Shown here piece after piece: positions 34,901 to 48,599 of a stretch of 64,000 nt of DNA. Origin of the DNA: Rhynochetos jubatus (lineage: Eukaryota; Chordata; Aves; Eurypygiformes; Rhynochetidae); the NCBI GenBank assembly GCA_027574665.1, contig CM050648.1, forward strand, positions 138,942,175-139,006,174, read 5' to 3'. A program made the position numbers and the translations under genes. Under the pieces are notes generated by a model that was not told the DNA's origin, did no database searches, and worked only from the letters and a program-made list of their open reading frames with translations. Numbering within the stretch: position 1 is the stretch's first letter; the number at the start of each line of letters is the position of its first letter.

Positions 34901-37900
34901 TGCAAAAAGCTAAACCTGAGTTAGGACGAGGCAGATAAAAATTCTGTCCTTTTTCGTATAGACTAAAGTTGAGTTTTGGAAACTGCAAAACCTTGAACTG
35001 GACTGTGGAACCTTTGAGTTTTAAACTTTAAAAATCGGAAGCAAAACTGTGGTGTGAAAAGCCATACTTCAAACCATAATCACTTAAACTGTCTCAGTGA
35101 CAAATGATGGATTTGAAGCCTCTTCTGATGAGGTCTCCTAAAGGCTAGAGAAAAAATAATTCTGCTATTGCTGCAGGTGATGTAACTAGGTTTGAGGGTA
35201 GTGGAAGAAAGCCCGTTTCAGGCCTTTCTCTCTCCCGCCTATGTTCAGCGTTTTGATGAGGTCAGAGCACTGAATCTATTATGTATGCATAAACACTGCC
35301 ATTTTAGATACAGGTTTTGATTATGAAATACATGAATTAAGTATATAAAGCATCCTAGAAAAGAGGCAAGCTGTACTTTTCACGGCTCTGAAAAGAAAAA
35401 GGCACTTTTGCACCTTTGTGCATCTCCTTCTTGCACCAGAAACTTTTTTTTAAATGCTAAAAACATTAGCACCTCAGGGGCAAGGCAGCAATTTTTTTTT
35501 TTTTTTTTGAAGTATTGTGTGCTATTTATTTCCCTCTTGGAAAAAAAATTCCTGTGTGACAAAAATGAAAATTGTGTGATATTAAAAGATGTATTTTTAA
35601 ATACATGTTCAAATAGGATGGTCCCAATTTGCTTGTTTTTAAAAGGAAATGACATTTGTAAAGCTACTTTGCTTCGTATGCCATGCAACTTTGTTTTCCT
35701 TCTACATTTGACAGCTTCACTGGCTTCAGTTTCTGTGAGTTGTGTTGTAGTCAGATTAAATGTTTCACTGATCGTTCTGGAAGATTACCTGTACTGCTTT
35801 ATGGACTACTGTTTCCAGTATTTCTCACTAATTCAGCATTGAAATACGTTCAAGACAGAGGCTTCTAAAATGTGCTTCAAAAACCAGGGTTGGATTAACT
35901 AAACGCAGTGACACCAAGTAGGGTCCTAGATCTGCAAGGCTTTGTAAATCTGTTGTATCAGTAGAGTCCTCGGTACACATGGTGGGTCGGAAACCTGCAG
36001 GCCCCACGCACATTACGAAGCTCGGGCCTTTTAGCCGGCTTGTTCCTACCTAGCCAGGAAGCGGTACCACGGACCCCCTGGTGCGTGGCCGTCAGTCATT
36101 CTGACCTTCGGAGAGAGAAGTGTCATCTGCTTGTCACTGACCTGTGTGGAATTGCTGTACTCGAAGGTTGTGTCATACTAGCTAGATGCTGATGAGTATT
36201 AAGCAGCAGGTGGGGAATGGTAGCACTTACCTGGATAGTTCACGCAGGGGCCAAAGCTCATTGTCGTAACGTGTGTTTATCATAAGCCAGACCCCATTCA
36301 ATGGTTTATTGCCGAGCAGGTACTGTCTCGACTAAGCGGCTCAGTTTTTAACCTCATTGCTCAGTTCAAAAATTGGAAACCTCAAAAGGTGATTTAACAA
36401 AAATAGGGAATTGTTTTCACTGCAGTTCGTTACCCATTAAGAATCTCATCTTAATTTGTTACACTGGCTTCAGATAGACTTCCTATTGCATTTCTGGTTT
36501 TTTAGTCATCTATGAACTGAGGATATGGTTTCACGATCAACTTATTATATCAAGACTAAACTACTGCTAGAAGCTTGCCCCCACTGCCTTTTTTGTGCCA
36601 GCAGTCACGCTTGTGTGGCCCCGCAGTTAGGTGAAAATCTGCACTCTTCAGCTGGGTAAGTTGATATACCAGCATCCCATAGCTGGATTTAGGGCAAAAT
36701 GCAGATTGGGGAGCCAGGTCTGAGAGCAAATGAATGGGTTGCACCACCCCTCCTTCCACAATTGGGGAAGCCACACCCTAAACACAGATAAATGATTGAC
36801 CTGCGTAGGGAGTATCGAAGCCTTTGCAGATCTTTCTCCACTCTATACTTAAGATGAACGTTTTGCTTTAGTAAACATCCTTCTTAAAACTAGAATTGTG
36901 AGGCTTTGGTTTTAGTGTCTTGTGTACAAGTTCCATGCTGACAAACACATTTTCTGTTCGCTTTCTTGAGTTGCTCAGTCCTGTGGGGTAGGCAGCTCGG
37001 CTGCCGCAATTAGGTTAATGATATGGTTGTTAAACTTTACCTTATTTCAATGTACGTCGGGATTTCATCATGCTGAGATGTTCACCTTCAACTCTACCTG
37101 CGCCTTCTTGAGTTGTTTTTATGCGCAAATGACTTTGTATGTTTAAATTTCCTTTAAACTTGGCCACGTCTGTAACGGGTTAACCTTTAGTAAAACGTTA
37201 CCCTGTTCCTCATCATTTGGCAAATTCAGTATTTTAATACTAACCTGATGTAGATTCAGAAACAGCAAAACTATAAAGCTATGGAGCTGTACCTGACGTT
37301 TTTCTGTGGAAAATGGAATTGTTGCTCTGCTGAGCTTCATGAGGTGTGAAAACAACGTCTCCTAGACAACTAGTACAGCTCCTTGTTCCTACAGCTACGA
37401 GTGTTTGAGACTGTCATAACCCGAGCCTCGGTGTACCAATACGGGGTGTAAGGTCTCTACTTGATAGATTTTTTTAAACTCTGGAGTGGTAAAAAGAGGC
37501 TCCATGTGTGATTTCTAGGATGCTGTAGTGCATAAAATGAGTGATTCCTGCTACAAGCTGTACAAACGGAGCAAAATGTAGAAGAATCTGGGGCTATGTA
37601 CTTTGGACTGACCTGTCGGTGAAACGTTGATCAGAGAATCCGGCCTTTTGGTGAGCTCTGAGCTCTCTGGAGTGCTTGCATGGTCCAGAGACGCTTGCAG
37701 ACCCAGGCGTGCACCTTCTGAACCTCTCCGTAGCCTTGTTTTGCTTTGTAAATGAGGTAGCAGTCACCTGGGCTGTGGCATTTGTTCCCCAGAAGTTCAA
37801 GAGGCTGTAGGAACAGTTAAAGCTGTTTATTCTCATGGATCACTAAATGCTTTCAAGTACAAAACAAAATACATGGCATGCTAGAAGTTGAGTTGACATC

Positions 37901-40900
37901 ATCTCCCACTGAAAACGTGTTTCCAGAAAAATCTACAGATATTTGTGCTGTTTACTTAATTTGTGAAAAACTGTGTGGAGCTTTGATCTCCTGATTGTGT
38001 CAGTCACTGACCTACAGTGACAGGCCCTCTGCATGTTCCTTGCTTTATCTCTGTTCTTATTTGATGTTCTTCTGGAGTGGCAGTAAAACAGATCTTTCTC
38101 ACCTGGTGTAGACGTGTCTAAAGTCTGCTTCCAGGCCAAGGGAACAGGAGTAATAAACGGTGTGTTGGGAGAGCGGCTGGGGGAGGCTCGCTTTAAATGG
38201 GACGGCGACGATAAAACCCCTAACCTTTGCAACTTTGAAAGTGGGCTTAACTTTAAAAATGCCTTTTATAGGATTAATGAAATAGTTCTATTCTGAAAGC
38301 GTCAAAACTTTGGTAGAGGTGGGATGACAGGTCAGATTTCAGGGTATATATTGCTTTATGCCTAGCCACATTTTTACACTTGTACTCATTCCTGTCCAAA
38401 TGCTTTTTAAAATATCGCTAGACATCTACTTTTTTTTTCCCCAAAAAAACCCAGCAAAGCAATTGTCCTTACTACTGTGTAACCAGCCATTAATTTGCAA
38501 GGGTGAGTGCTGTGTCAGGAAGATTCTCCTTTAAGAGCACTACATCTGCACTTCTGGGCTCGCTCTCTGGCACGGAGCCAAAACTGAAGTTCATTTTTGC
38601 TTCCATTAACTGTACGGCTCTGAAGAGCTGGTGGGAGCGTGGGGTTTTTTACAGCTGAAGTAGACAGGACTCTCAATCCACATTGTGAGTAAACCTCCAG
38701 AGTTGAAGGAGGTGCCATTGTTGTTACTTTTGAGAAATATCTTTGAGAAGAAAAATGAGAGAAGTGAGGCTGGTGGGTCAGAAAGCGTTACGTACTCCTG
38801 TCAATGCCTACAGGCTCGGGTCTTTAGAGTTTAATCTCACTTGTGTTACTGAATTCAACCCAGGCTGAGCAGTGGAGATACTGAGCAGCTGTTGGGATTT
38901 CAGGCTGAAGCACAACATTTTTGATCAAGCTACAGGGGGAAATCACCCTAAGGTAATCTTGGGAAAATCAGGCGCGTACTTAACTTTCCACCTTGCTGAC
39001 GCTGATGCAGCTTCACTCAAAACATAGAGTTTGCACATGCGGTGTTGGAGCCTTAACTGTCCCGCTTTTCTTGGCGTGAAAAAGAAATGTAATCTTCATT
39101 CAGTTTTGGTTTTGAAAAGGGTTTTCAAAACCAGAGGGAAGAAGGTGGTAATGTTAAAGCAAAATGTTAGCTTAATCTGCGATAATAATAATTCTTTAAA
39201 CATTTAAGTCATCATTTCTTGCTTTTAAAACATCAGAAGGGCACAGCTGAGGAGGTTCAGTCTTTGATGTAGTGCTTTTAGCTGTAAAGAATAAATAAAA
39301 GGATGAAAACCAAAATGAGTTACCCAGGATGGAAAAACAATGAGACCCTAAAACTCTAGAAATAAATGTGCCGATTTTAGATAGCGTTGTTTCCACATCC
39401 AGCGGTGGACCTACTGAAGGGATCTTGGCTGGTGTTTTTAGGGGAACTTTTTATTCTTGGCGAGTGTTTGATGCCAGACTGGTGAGTCTGCCGCAATTTG
39501 AGATTTCCAGGCTCTTAAATTGGAAACGGGGCGTCCCCAGTACGCAAGATGCTGCAGTACCCGTTACCACGCATCCTGTGGGTTAATGCCGTGCCGCTGC
39601 TTGATGCTGGAAGTTGAGATTTCCTAGCATGCCTTTTGTTGCTGGTGGTGTGATTCGCAATGACCTTGAGTACCAAGAGTTAAGTTGTATTTTTTTTACC
39701 GGATCTAACTCTTTGGTGCCAGGAATCTAGTTTTTTGAGTAAGCGCTGAATTATGCAAATGTTTGTGGCAAATCATTCTGGGTAGTTCACTACTCAGAAA
39801 ACTAACTAGCGACAAAGGGTTAGTAAGAGATAAAAGCCGGGATTCTCCTAGCCAGGGAAAGAAAACTGGGTATTTGAGAAGCGTGAGGTTTCATTTCTGG
39901 AACTGGCTGCTTTATAAATCTTTCAGAGCAGAGATTCTGGTTTCTAACATCTGTCTTGTTCCTAAGACCGTGTACAAACATGCTGAATTAGAGAGTTTTC
40001 ACCTGTCTTCTCACGGAATTGACTCCGCATCGTATCATAAAAGAGTCTCGTTTGTAGTGACATGCTGTGCCTGTCTTTTTAGAAAATCCATGACCTCTTT
40101 ATATCTGTTTTGTGAAAAGTGTAACTTTTTTCATTGATGACCTGTATAAATGTGTGTTACGAATGGAGAGTTTTAAGCTTGATAAGCATGTTTGCCGATT
40201 ACACAGCTTCATTATGGAATTTATAAATTTAACAGAGTAATATACAAGAGCATAACTATTTTCCTTAAGTAGAATGTATAACAGTATATAATAAATTATT
40301 CTCCACGTAGTTCACCCCCTATTTACAGTTTTACACAATTCAAACTGTGTGTTTACAGAAAGTTCAATAAATGTATATTTTGTACTATGTACAGATTCCT
40401 GGTCCCAAAGAAAATGTGTGAACTCAGTTTCTAACTTAACTTTTGAGATTGTACTTTTTTTCCGGTTGGGAATCAGTCGAACGCACCGCGTTAATGCCTG
40501 TCTGTGGTGGAGGCTTGCACTGGAGGAAATGGGAATTGGAAGTATTTCTAATCTACAAAAGTGATTCCACTAAATAAAACAGGCAATTACATCGTGTGTG
40601 TGTATTTGAGTGGTGTGCTATCAACCGTTTTCACGTCTGATCTGTTGACACTAATTTACAAACTGACCAGGCCTCCGTCAGTTTTCTGATTCAGGCTAGT
40701 TTTATTAAAATGGAACACTGACTGCTTAGTTTGATCATTTGTTACTCATGGTAGTAAGAATCCCCCTTTTCAGTCCTTTTTTCCCCCCTACAAATTGAAA
40801 TTCCAGGATAAAGCAGCATGTGCTTGGCTGCAGCCACGGTGTTCCCCAGGGGCCATCTGGTCTGGGATTTTCAGGTGAGCGAGGGATCAGTTAGGATGCC

Positions 40901-43107
40901 CAGCTTTTGGAAAACCAAGTCACACAGGAAGAAAATGTATTTATATCTTCTGTCCCAGTCCAGTGCTGTAAAACACAGGATGGCCTTTTCTGATGTAATT
41001 TGTGAGAGTTTCAGGATGCTAAAGGAGAAGATGAATCTTCACAATGGTTTTAGTCTGTGTGATTTGGAGGAAAAGGAGCCTGTATGTTGTTGGTTCACAT
41101 TTTGTCTTCCCTATAGATCTTCATAGAGACCCGGTAGGATTCTGATGTGGACTCTGCGAATTAAACCAGGGGAGAGGATGGGAGGGCATTCGGCTGTCAC
41201 GATGTGATTGACAGCCTTGGTTCACGTTAATGGAGCAAACATGGGAGACAGTGTATCTCTGTTTGCTAGCTTGAACTTTTTATAAAGAACGTTTTATCCC
41301 ATTTAACTGGAAATTTACATTTTAGTGTATTTTTCCTCAAAGCCAAAGAATAATACACCTCTGAATAGCATTGTTGGTTAAATTAAATGTTTGGGGTTTT
41401 TTTAGTCTTGACACGTACCAATAAATTTGAATGTCATCCAAGCGGTTTAGATAGAAATGCTAAGCTAACTTATGTTCATTGTGGCTGAATTTATTCAGAC
41501 TGCCCTTACAGGGATTCATTTTCTCCTTTAGCATCCTGAAATTCTCACAAATTACATCACAAAAGGCCATCCTGGATTTTACAGCACTGGATTGGGACAG
41601 AAGATATAAATATGTTTTCTTCCGGTGTGACTTGGTTTTCCAAAATTTAACCCATAGAACATCTGAACCCCAATTAAATCATGTAACAGTGATTTCAATT
41701 TTAGATTTCAGCAATTTTGAAGAATATAAGAGTTTGTTCTAAGGCTATGTTCTGAGGGAATGAAGGTGAATTTGGCAGAGAGTAGTAATAATTGTAACTG
41801 ATAGGAATAATTAGGACAAGTATCCCTGCAAATAGGCACACCCAGGAGAGGCTCTGGGAGTTGAGTGGACTTGTGTATAGCTCTCATTTGTGAGCATGCG
41901 GGACTGGAAGTTCATCAATATAATTAGAATTCATATATTAATTTTAACTTGTCAGTTTTATTGTATATTTTCCATTATTTTTACTGAAAGTGGGAGAATT
42001 TATAGTTATCCACAACCTTTCGAAATTCTGACTTGGCAACCACCACTGTGAGAAAGTTTTCCCCGTTAGCAACTTTTTCTGTTCATCCTCTACTTTTAAC
42101 AAAATATTTGCTAGCCAGGATTTCAGTCCTACTGAACAGGACTGAAAACTTTGCTGTGACCTACCACTTAGACTTGCCTTGAATTAGAAGTTTACTGAAC
42201 AGGCATTTAAATCAGAGAGCTTATTCGTGCAGTGGAGCGGGTATGAAGTAATAATAGCAATGAAATTTACATAATGGATTGAGATTATGTAATGTAAATA
42301 TTTAATTGCAGAAGTATGTTAGCGTAATGCTTTTACACTCTTAGAACTTACAGGACTTTCAATAGCAAAACTTTCTTGTTCTGTTAGGAAGCATTAATAG
42401 GTGACCAGCCTAATAGGGCTGGCTCTTGCCCCAATTTGAGATGGTAAGGTGAGGGTGAGGGTCTCAATTTACCCGCATCTGAAAACCTTGGCCTGGGCCT
42501 CAGTTCAGTGCCACAAGAAAACTGCAGGGCGCAGCCCAGCTTTCATTATCTCATAGCTAATAGAAAGCTTTCATATTAAGATTTGACAATGGGCTGTGCT
42601 CACATTATCACCTTATTTCTAGGTAGACTGTAACCTTTAGCCTGATTTTTGTATTGCCTACGTACACAAATCAGTCAGGTCTTGTCCTGTGGTTGGGTCT
42701 TGCTTTGCGTGCAGTGAAGCGCATTCCTGCTGCCACCTCTCCAATACACCCAATCCCTTTGATTTTTTCTTTTCCTTAACCATCTCTTTTTGGCCTGAAG
42801 CTGCCAGAGTATTCTGTAAAAGTCTGCAGATCCTCAAGGTGTTATATTCCCTCTTGCATCTTATGTAATTTTCTGCGTTTTCTCGTACTGGGGACGGTGC
42901 GCGCCTGCTTTCTACACCACCTGGTCTAACTGGGCTTGAGGCTCTTAGGGGCACTGCTAAAAAGCTAAACCCTCTCTGCCGTCGCTACAGGCAGCTAATT
43001 CGCGCCGTGGTGTGAATGACCCGTCTCGGTTCATCTGACCCCGCGTAGGCGCTTTGTCCGTTTCCACCGGGGAGGTCCCGCGTTGGCAGAGCCCTGCAGC
43101 ATATGCT

Positions 43108-43195
43108 GAACATTCGGCCCCAGCTGAAGCCAGTGAGCTCCTTGCGTGCTTAAAAGTAAGCCCGTTCATATGTTTTCGTGGCACTGAACCCACAA
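43108..43195. repeat. Probable fragment of an ancient amniote interspersed repeat
   Basis: The order CGGCCCCAGCTGAAGCCAGTG, then GCGTGCTTAAAAGTAAGC, then GTGGCACTGAACCC resembles an old repeat common in turtles, crocodiles and birds. That repeat has 'ttcaatggg', 'catgcttaaagttaagca' and 'gctgaatcggggcc' blocks. The resemblance is from memory and imperfect. Confidence 0.3.
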
Positions 43196-46140
43196 TTCAT
43201 TTCCTCTACCGTTGCTATGGGTTTTTCTGAAAGAAGAAAGAAAGGAAGACACGATTGTCCGGTCTACATTAGCTAAGGCAAAATTAATGGAGCTTCTTTT
43301 GACCCTTCTTTATTTTTTTGACTTTGCTATCGCTTGACTTCAGAAAGTTTTGCACCGTTGTCTGGAAAACGTGTTTAGTCGAGTGAACTGGTGCTGGTGT
43401 ATCAAGTTCTCCACGTTTTAAGAGTGTGTGCTTTTAAACACTGTAATCCCTGTGCTCCAATTTACAAGTGTTTTAGCAGCGGTGGTCTGCATCCTTATTC
43501 CCAATTCCTTCATCTTGATTGGTTTAATGTTTTTATATGATTAGCATAAATATCTTCTGTGCTTTAAGCACTGATGGAGAGAGCAGACTCGACGCCTGTC
43601 ACTGAACGAAGGACTTCACTAGATCTCCTGCTCTAACGAGGATGGTGGAAACAGCTATCTGAAGGAGGGTCTATCCCAAGTAGTAACTCAATAAAAGTCA
43701 TTTTTCTATGTCTGATGGAGCATCATGCGTCTTAAGGTTGCCACTTCTATGCTCCCCAAATCGCGCTCGATGCTTCTCTCCCGTGTTTGAATGCTCTGCT
43801 CCCTGGCAGCAAACCCTGCGTTCTCATGCGTTGCTTATGGCTTGTGCTGCCTAAGCAGAACAGCTGGAACTGGGCAGTAGCTGCAGATCCTGAAGGGTGC
43901 AAGCTTAAGTGCAAAGAAGAGGACACTGGATATGCCAGATCAAACTCACCCCATTTCACCAGTCCTAAATCTCCTGTACTTCTAGCTAGAGAAAACCTTA
44001 AGACAAAGACGCTGGGCAGCCCGAGCCTTCAGGCCAGCTGTCTCTTTTGACATATATTTCATTAGGCAGTTGTAGTTCCTGAATTACACACGTTCTTTGT
44101 CTATGACATCGTGACCCCTAGCACAGCTGGTGATGTTTTTGTGAAGGGGAGGAGGAAAACTGGGGTTCTTCTATTTTGATCTCATGAAAATCAAATCATC
44201 ATCAAAAGAAAGCCAACGTTTTCTTCTCCTGGTCTGAAGAAGAATAGCTGGGAAGGGCTGTTTCCCTAGGACCCCTTTTGCTAGCCACCGTGAGGATCTT
44301 GGGCCGGGAACCCTCGTGCGTATTAGCTCAGAGGAGACGTAGCTGTTCCCCTTGTGCCGTGCGTGGACAGGGTCATTGACTCCATTCAGCTGAAGGCCTT
44401 CTGTAATCGATTTTCAAAACAGTCTGAGGTCGTTGCATACTGTGCCCTACGGCATCCCAAGGATTTGTATATTGTGTGCTTTGACCTGAATCTTTTTTCC
44501 CCCTCTCTCCCAGCATCCTGAGGTAGATCTTTGTTGTCCCTTGCAAGCAGCTGGGAGGGGGTGGGGTGGTAGAGATTTGATTTGATTTTTTAATTGATGC
44601 CTAGAAATCTACATGTAGCATCAGCTTTTGGCTTTCCACCACCCAACCTTTGGTGTCATTGCCCTGAGTTACAGCCCTGGCAGGGTCCTTGCATGACGTG
44701 TTCAAACTGTTTGGACCCGTTCTGGCAGCACATTCACAGAAGTGTTTGTAAAGCCACAAGACCAGACCGTGGGTCTCCAAGATGTAGGGAAAATAGATGT
44801 TTTGGGTCGTGCTCCTCTCTTCGTGGCCAGATACAGAGGCGAAGGCATTGCTTTGCGCAGATCCCTGGCCTAAGCCAATTAAGTGAGCATTCCAGAGAGC
44901 TTTCTTACTGGTTACAGTCAGCTCAGAATATTTTGGTTTAATTTGATACCTGCATGAGTGTTTATACAGATCTGGCCATGCGTGCGGCTGGTGCTTCACC
45001 GCCAAACATAAACAGGGGATGCTAACAGGGTACTTCTCAGCAGAAATTTAGAAACAAAAGAAATTCATATGAATGAAGTGTAGGGAATATTTGCAGTGAA
45101 AAGAACCTTAGAACAGGAAAAGATGGTGTTATTTCTCTAGATTACATGTTAATTAGATTAATATTTGCACATATTGCATACTTATGGTTAATATTTGATA
45201 GAAGTATGAGAATAGGCTAACTGCTTTTTGAAACATAGTTTGGCAAACCAGCTTATTCCTGTAAAACTGTGCTCTGCGTTCAGACGGAGTCACGCTGCTG
45301 TCGAAAACAGAAAAAGTCTCAAGACAGTACCCAAGCAAACACATGCCTACGTTCCAATCTCATTTAGGAGCACCCTCTCTAATTGCAAAAGTGCTTTTGA
45401 AAACTGTATTAGGAATTTTCTCCACTAGCAAATCAGCTGTTTTCTTTGCAGAAGCGAACAATGGGGAACTGACCTAAATACACACAATTATGCAGGAAAT
45501 TTTGCTTTGGGGCACAAAATGGAATTGTAGGCTGGGTATGAAAGTTAATTTGAATTTCAGACTGAGTCCCAACTGTTGCAGAAGAGAGAGTTAAAGGAAA
45601 CTGTATTTGAGACATTTTTCCCAGCCAGCTGTGAACTCACAATTTTTCAGCAGTAGGCTCCTTTTTATAAATGAGACTTGTAAAAGCTTGTAAAATAGGC
45701 TGTTGCTGCTGAAGTTTTCTCACCCTTTTCCCTCCTGTGCTTCAAATAATTGTCTGCCTGTTCTCAGGAAGACGTCCTAGAATGGAATGGCCTCTTTCTC
45801 CTGGGTAGTGGTGAATGCTGGAGCTGGGCTGTTGCCGCTAAGTCTGTCTGCTGCAGAACTGAGCAGTAGGAAATGCAGCTGGTATGAAGAAAAGGTCCAG
45901 GCATCTCATCAGTAGAAATCTGGACACAAATTTGAGGGTCAAAATGCTGCACTTGCCTTCTCTTTCTTTTTGCAGACAGGGTATGCTTTCCAGAACAAAA
46001 AGCAGAGAGAAACAAGTTAACAAGTTAATGAAAAACAAAACAATCCCATGTAACGAATGGGAAGAGGCCAGAACTGTCTATTCATCTCAACTGATTATAA
46101 TGCAGAATGATGATGAAAAAATAGCAGAGGAAATGGAATA

Positions 46141-46229
46141 GAAAATCAAACCAGCAAAAATAATAGAAGGTTTATAGAAAATCAAATAGAATTAATAAAA
46201 AGTTAATAGGAAATCAAATAGAATTAATA
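46141..46229. repeat. Degenerate AT-rich tandem repeat, about 32-bp period
   Basis: The motif AAATCAAATAGAATTAATA recurs at 46179-46197 and 46211-46229, with a weaker copy before it starting at 46141. Confidence 0.6.
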
Positions 46230-47999
46230 GAAAATTAGCATAAATTCAAAAGCTGGTGGTCTCCTATTTATCTACCGGCTAAATCTGTAGTTTCTGATAA
46301 AAGACTTGCGTTTGCAGTGTGCTCCAAAAATCAGGATATTGCAATATGTCAAACCTACACCTGCAGTCTGCAATGCTGCGTGCTGAGCAAAAGCCTTCAC
46401 CTAGCGCTGTCAAAACCTTTCCAAGGGGAGGGTGTCTCTAATTCTGGTCTTTGGCTGTAAAACAACGCTTCCTCTCCTGGGCGAGTCAGACACTGAGAAG
46501 CGGTGGAGTGGGACAAAGAGACATGCGGTTGTCATGTCTGGGACCCAAGTGGACATGAAAACTCCAGGAATGCTGCAGAGCAGCCTCTGACCCATTTCTG
46601 TGCTCTTCTTTTCAGCAGCCTAGGAAAACCTCTAAGGGTAGTTGTGGGGTGGCCTGGGGAAGCCATGGAAAAATGGGCAAGCAAAAGCCTTGTGAGGGCT
46701 TGCATACTGGATAGGATCTTCATCCCACTGGTGGACACGTTTCCTACAGTGCTTGGGATCAAGTCCAATTTGGAGATGGGTGAGTTTTGTCACTTTTTTG
46801 TGCTATTCCTTTCCAATTTAAAATAACTTGTCCATGGGAGAAATATCTCCTGTATCCAACAGCAAGGCTGAGACTGGTCATTTCAAATGCCCTGGGGGAG
46901 AATTGTCCCTCCAGAAAAATATTTCCAGCGCTTCTGGTTTGAACTCACTAACACCAGCATCAGTGGGTGCACAGATGGTCCTGGGCATGGCCAGGTGTCC
47001 TGGGAGCTCTATAGGTAACTGCAGGTTTATAGGGAGAAGGTGGAGGTGATAGGAAGGAGGGACAGATCTTCATTTGCCCCAGAGGGAAGCCAAATTTCCC
47101 GCATTGGCAAGCTACGCCTTGGGGCTGTGCACGTGCCTTGCTCGTACCCTAATTTCTTTAGGAATAATTATGCTTGGCCCCACTTACGTTGCACAGTTCA
47201 TACAGATGGAGGATATAAAAGCCCAGTGATGTAATGTCTCCATTTGAAACATCTGCCCACTTCCTCCTCCAGCCTGCGGGTCAGAGGAAGCCATGAAAAA
47301 AGGCTCAAGGACATTCCTCCAACCTCAGATTGATGCCTTGATAGGGCTCGGACCAACTTTGCTTCAATTAATTTATTTTCTTTTAAAGCACATGTCTCAG
47401 AGCACTCCAAAAGCTGGATTCCCTAATCTTTTTAGGTCAGCATGAGTCAGAAGCATCTGCAGGAAGAGCAGGAAGGTGCCTCGGTAGCGTACTTCAGAGC
47501 AGGCAGCGGGCACGCTCGTGTCGGAAGGAGCAGTGCCCTGGCAGGGTGGGTCAGATGGCAGAAGGGGCTTTAGCAGGTGTTTGGGCTGAGTTTAGCAAAG
47601 CTGCTTGCCCATGCAGCCAGCAGCATGCTGTCCTCCAAGCCTGTTGTAAGCTGCTGCTTTAGGGATGTGCAAAGGAAGCGACTTCTGTACTGCTCCCTTG
47701 CGTTTTCTTTGTGCTTTTGGTAATGGATTGGAAAGCAAAAAAAAAAAGGAAACATTATAAAAAATGAATTTTTTTATGTGCACACCCGACCCTGCCTTTC
47801 CCTGCGGGGGATCTCTCCTACAGCGCTGCCCGTAGCCTCTGGGTTAATGGCCACGCAGCTGTCAGCAGGGCTGAGGTTTCGTGGGGGGACTGGAAATCCT
47901 CAAGCGTCTGCGCAACGTGTCTGGCAGCAGAGCCGAGCGTGCTCTGCTGAGGCAGGGCCGCCACCGCAAAACTCCCAGCCAGCCTGCCTGTCCCGGGGA

Positions 48000-48590
48000 C
48001 GTTTCCCAGCGCTCCGACAGGGCTTTCGTGGGTGGCACCTCCCTTGACCTGCTGGCAGTGCTCCGCCTAAGGCAGCCCAGGAGGCTGTTGGCCTTCTGAC
48101 CGTGCCATGACCTGCCCTGTGGTCAACTCGGTGTCCAAGAAGACCCACGAGTACTTCTGTGCAAAGCTGCTTTCCAGCCAGTCAGCCCCTAGCCTCTGCT
48201 AGTGTAGGAGGTGGTTTCTCCCCTGCATAGAACTTTGCGTTTCCCTTTGTTGAACTTCATGAGATTGCTGTTGGCCTGCTTCTCCAGCCTGTTGAGGACT
48301 CTCTGGAGGGCAGAACAACCCTCTGGTGTATCAACCACTCCTCCAAATTTTAATCCATTGAGGGTGCACCCATCACCCAGGTCAGTAATGAAGAGGTTCA
48401 TAGAATCACGGAATGGTTTGGGTTGGAAGGGACCTCAAAGATCACCTAGTTCCAACCCCCCTGCCATGGGCAGGGACACCCTCTGCTAGACCGGGTTGCT
48501 CAGGTTAAAGTGTCGGCCCCCATATCAGCCCCCCAGGGAACCCCACTTTTCCCGGCGTGACGTGAGCCATGGTGTGGTGACCCTTCCCTG
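48000..48590 (-). mobile_element. Decayed CR1 LINE fragment (reverse transcriptase region), interrupted
   Basis: The minus strand encodes remnants of the CR1 ORF2 reverse transcriptase. A degraded GVPQGS-type motif lies near 48,535. It is followed by a segment resembling GGVVDTPEG and NRLEKQANSNLMKFNKGK (48,210-48,340), then the equivalent of the KANGILGCIRRS segment (near 48,080). The catalytic aspartate motif is deleted between TLNG and KFGG. The copy is split by a younger CR1 at 48,399-48,501. The left edge near 48,000 is approximate. It is a non-functional relic. Confidence 0.8.
48399..48501 (-). mobile_element. Young, 5'-truncated CR1 3' end nested in an older CR1
   Basis: Starts CATAGAATCACGGAATGG and continues GTTTGGGTTGGAAGGGACCT, the reverse complement of the avian CR1 3' end, so the element is on the minus strand. 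It is only about 103 bp. The 5-bp AGGTT flanks it on both sides (48394-48398 and 48502-48506), and the older CR1 resumes directly after, which marks the insertion point precisely. Confidence 0.85.
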
Positions 48591-48599
48591 GTGCAACCT

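Larger units (their letters stand above)
34900..47990. other. Intergenic region downstream of PPM1A
   Basis: Mostly AT-rich single-copy sequence without recognisable genes. Small CpG-enriched patches occur at about 36,000-36,350 and 42,960-43,180; the second overlaps a likely ancient repeat fragment. An AT-rich degenerate tandem repeat of about 32 bp lies at 46,177-46,229. A T tract lies near 35,492-35,508. AATAAA hexamers (for example 40,369 and 43,690 areas) could serve very long PPM1A 3' ends or unknown transcripts. Confidence 0.5.

Noticed and set aside
36221..36240. Resemblance of CACTTACCTGG to the 5' end of U1 snRNA
   Set aside because: The similarity stops after the splice-site-complementary core, and the following sequence does not follow U1. 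It is better explained as a minus-strand splice donor.
36290..36345. Weak similarity to a U4 snRNA segment (CAATGGTTTATTGCCGAG)
   Set aside because: Only a few short blocks match and flanks do not; treated as chance.
45958..46141. Plus-strand exon suggested by a strong TTTCTTTTTGCAG acceptor followed by about 55 open codons
   Set aside because: Lys/Asn-rich low-information frame leading into an AT-rich tandem repeat; no donor or poly(A) signal in a sensible place.
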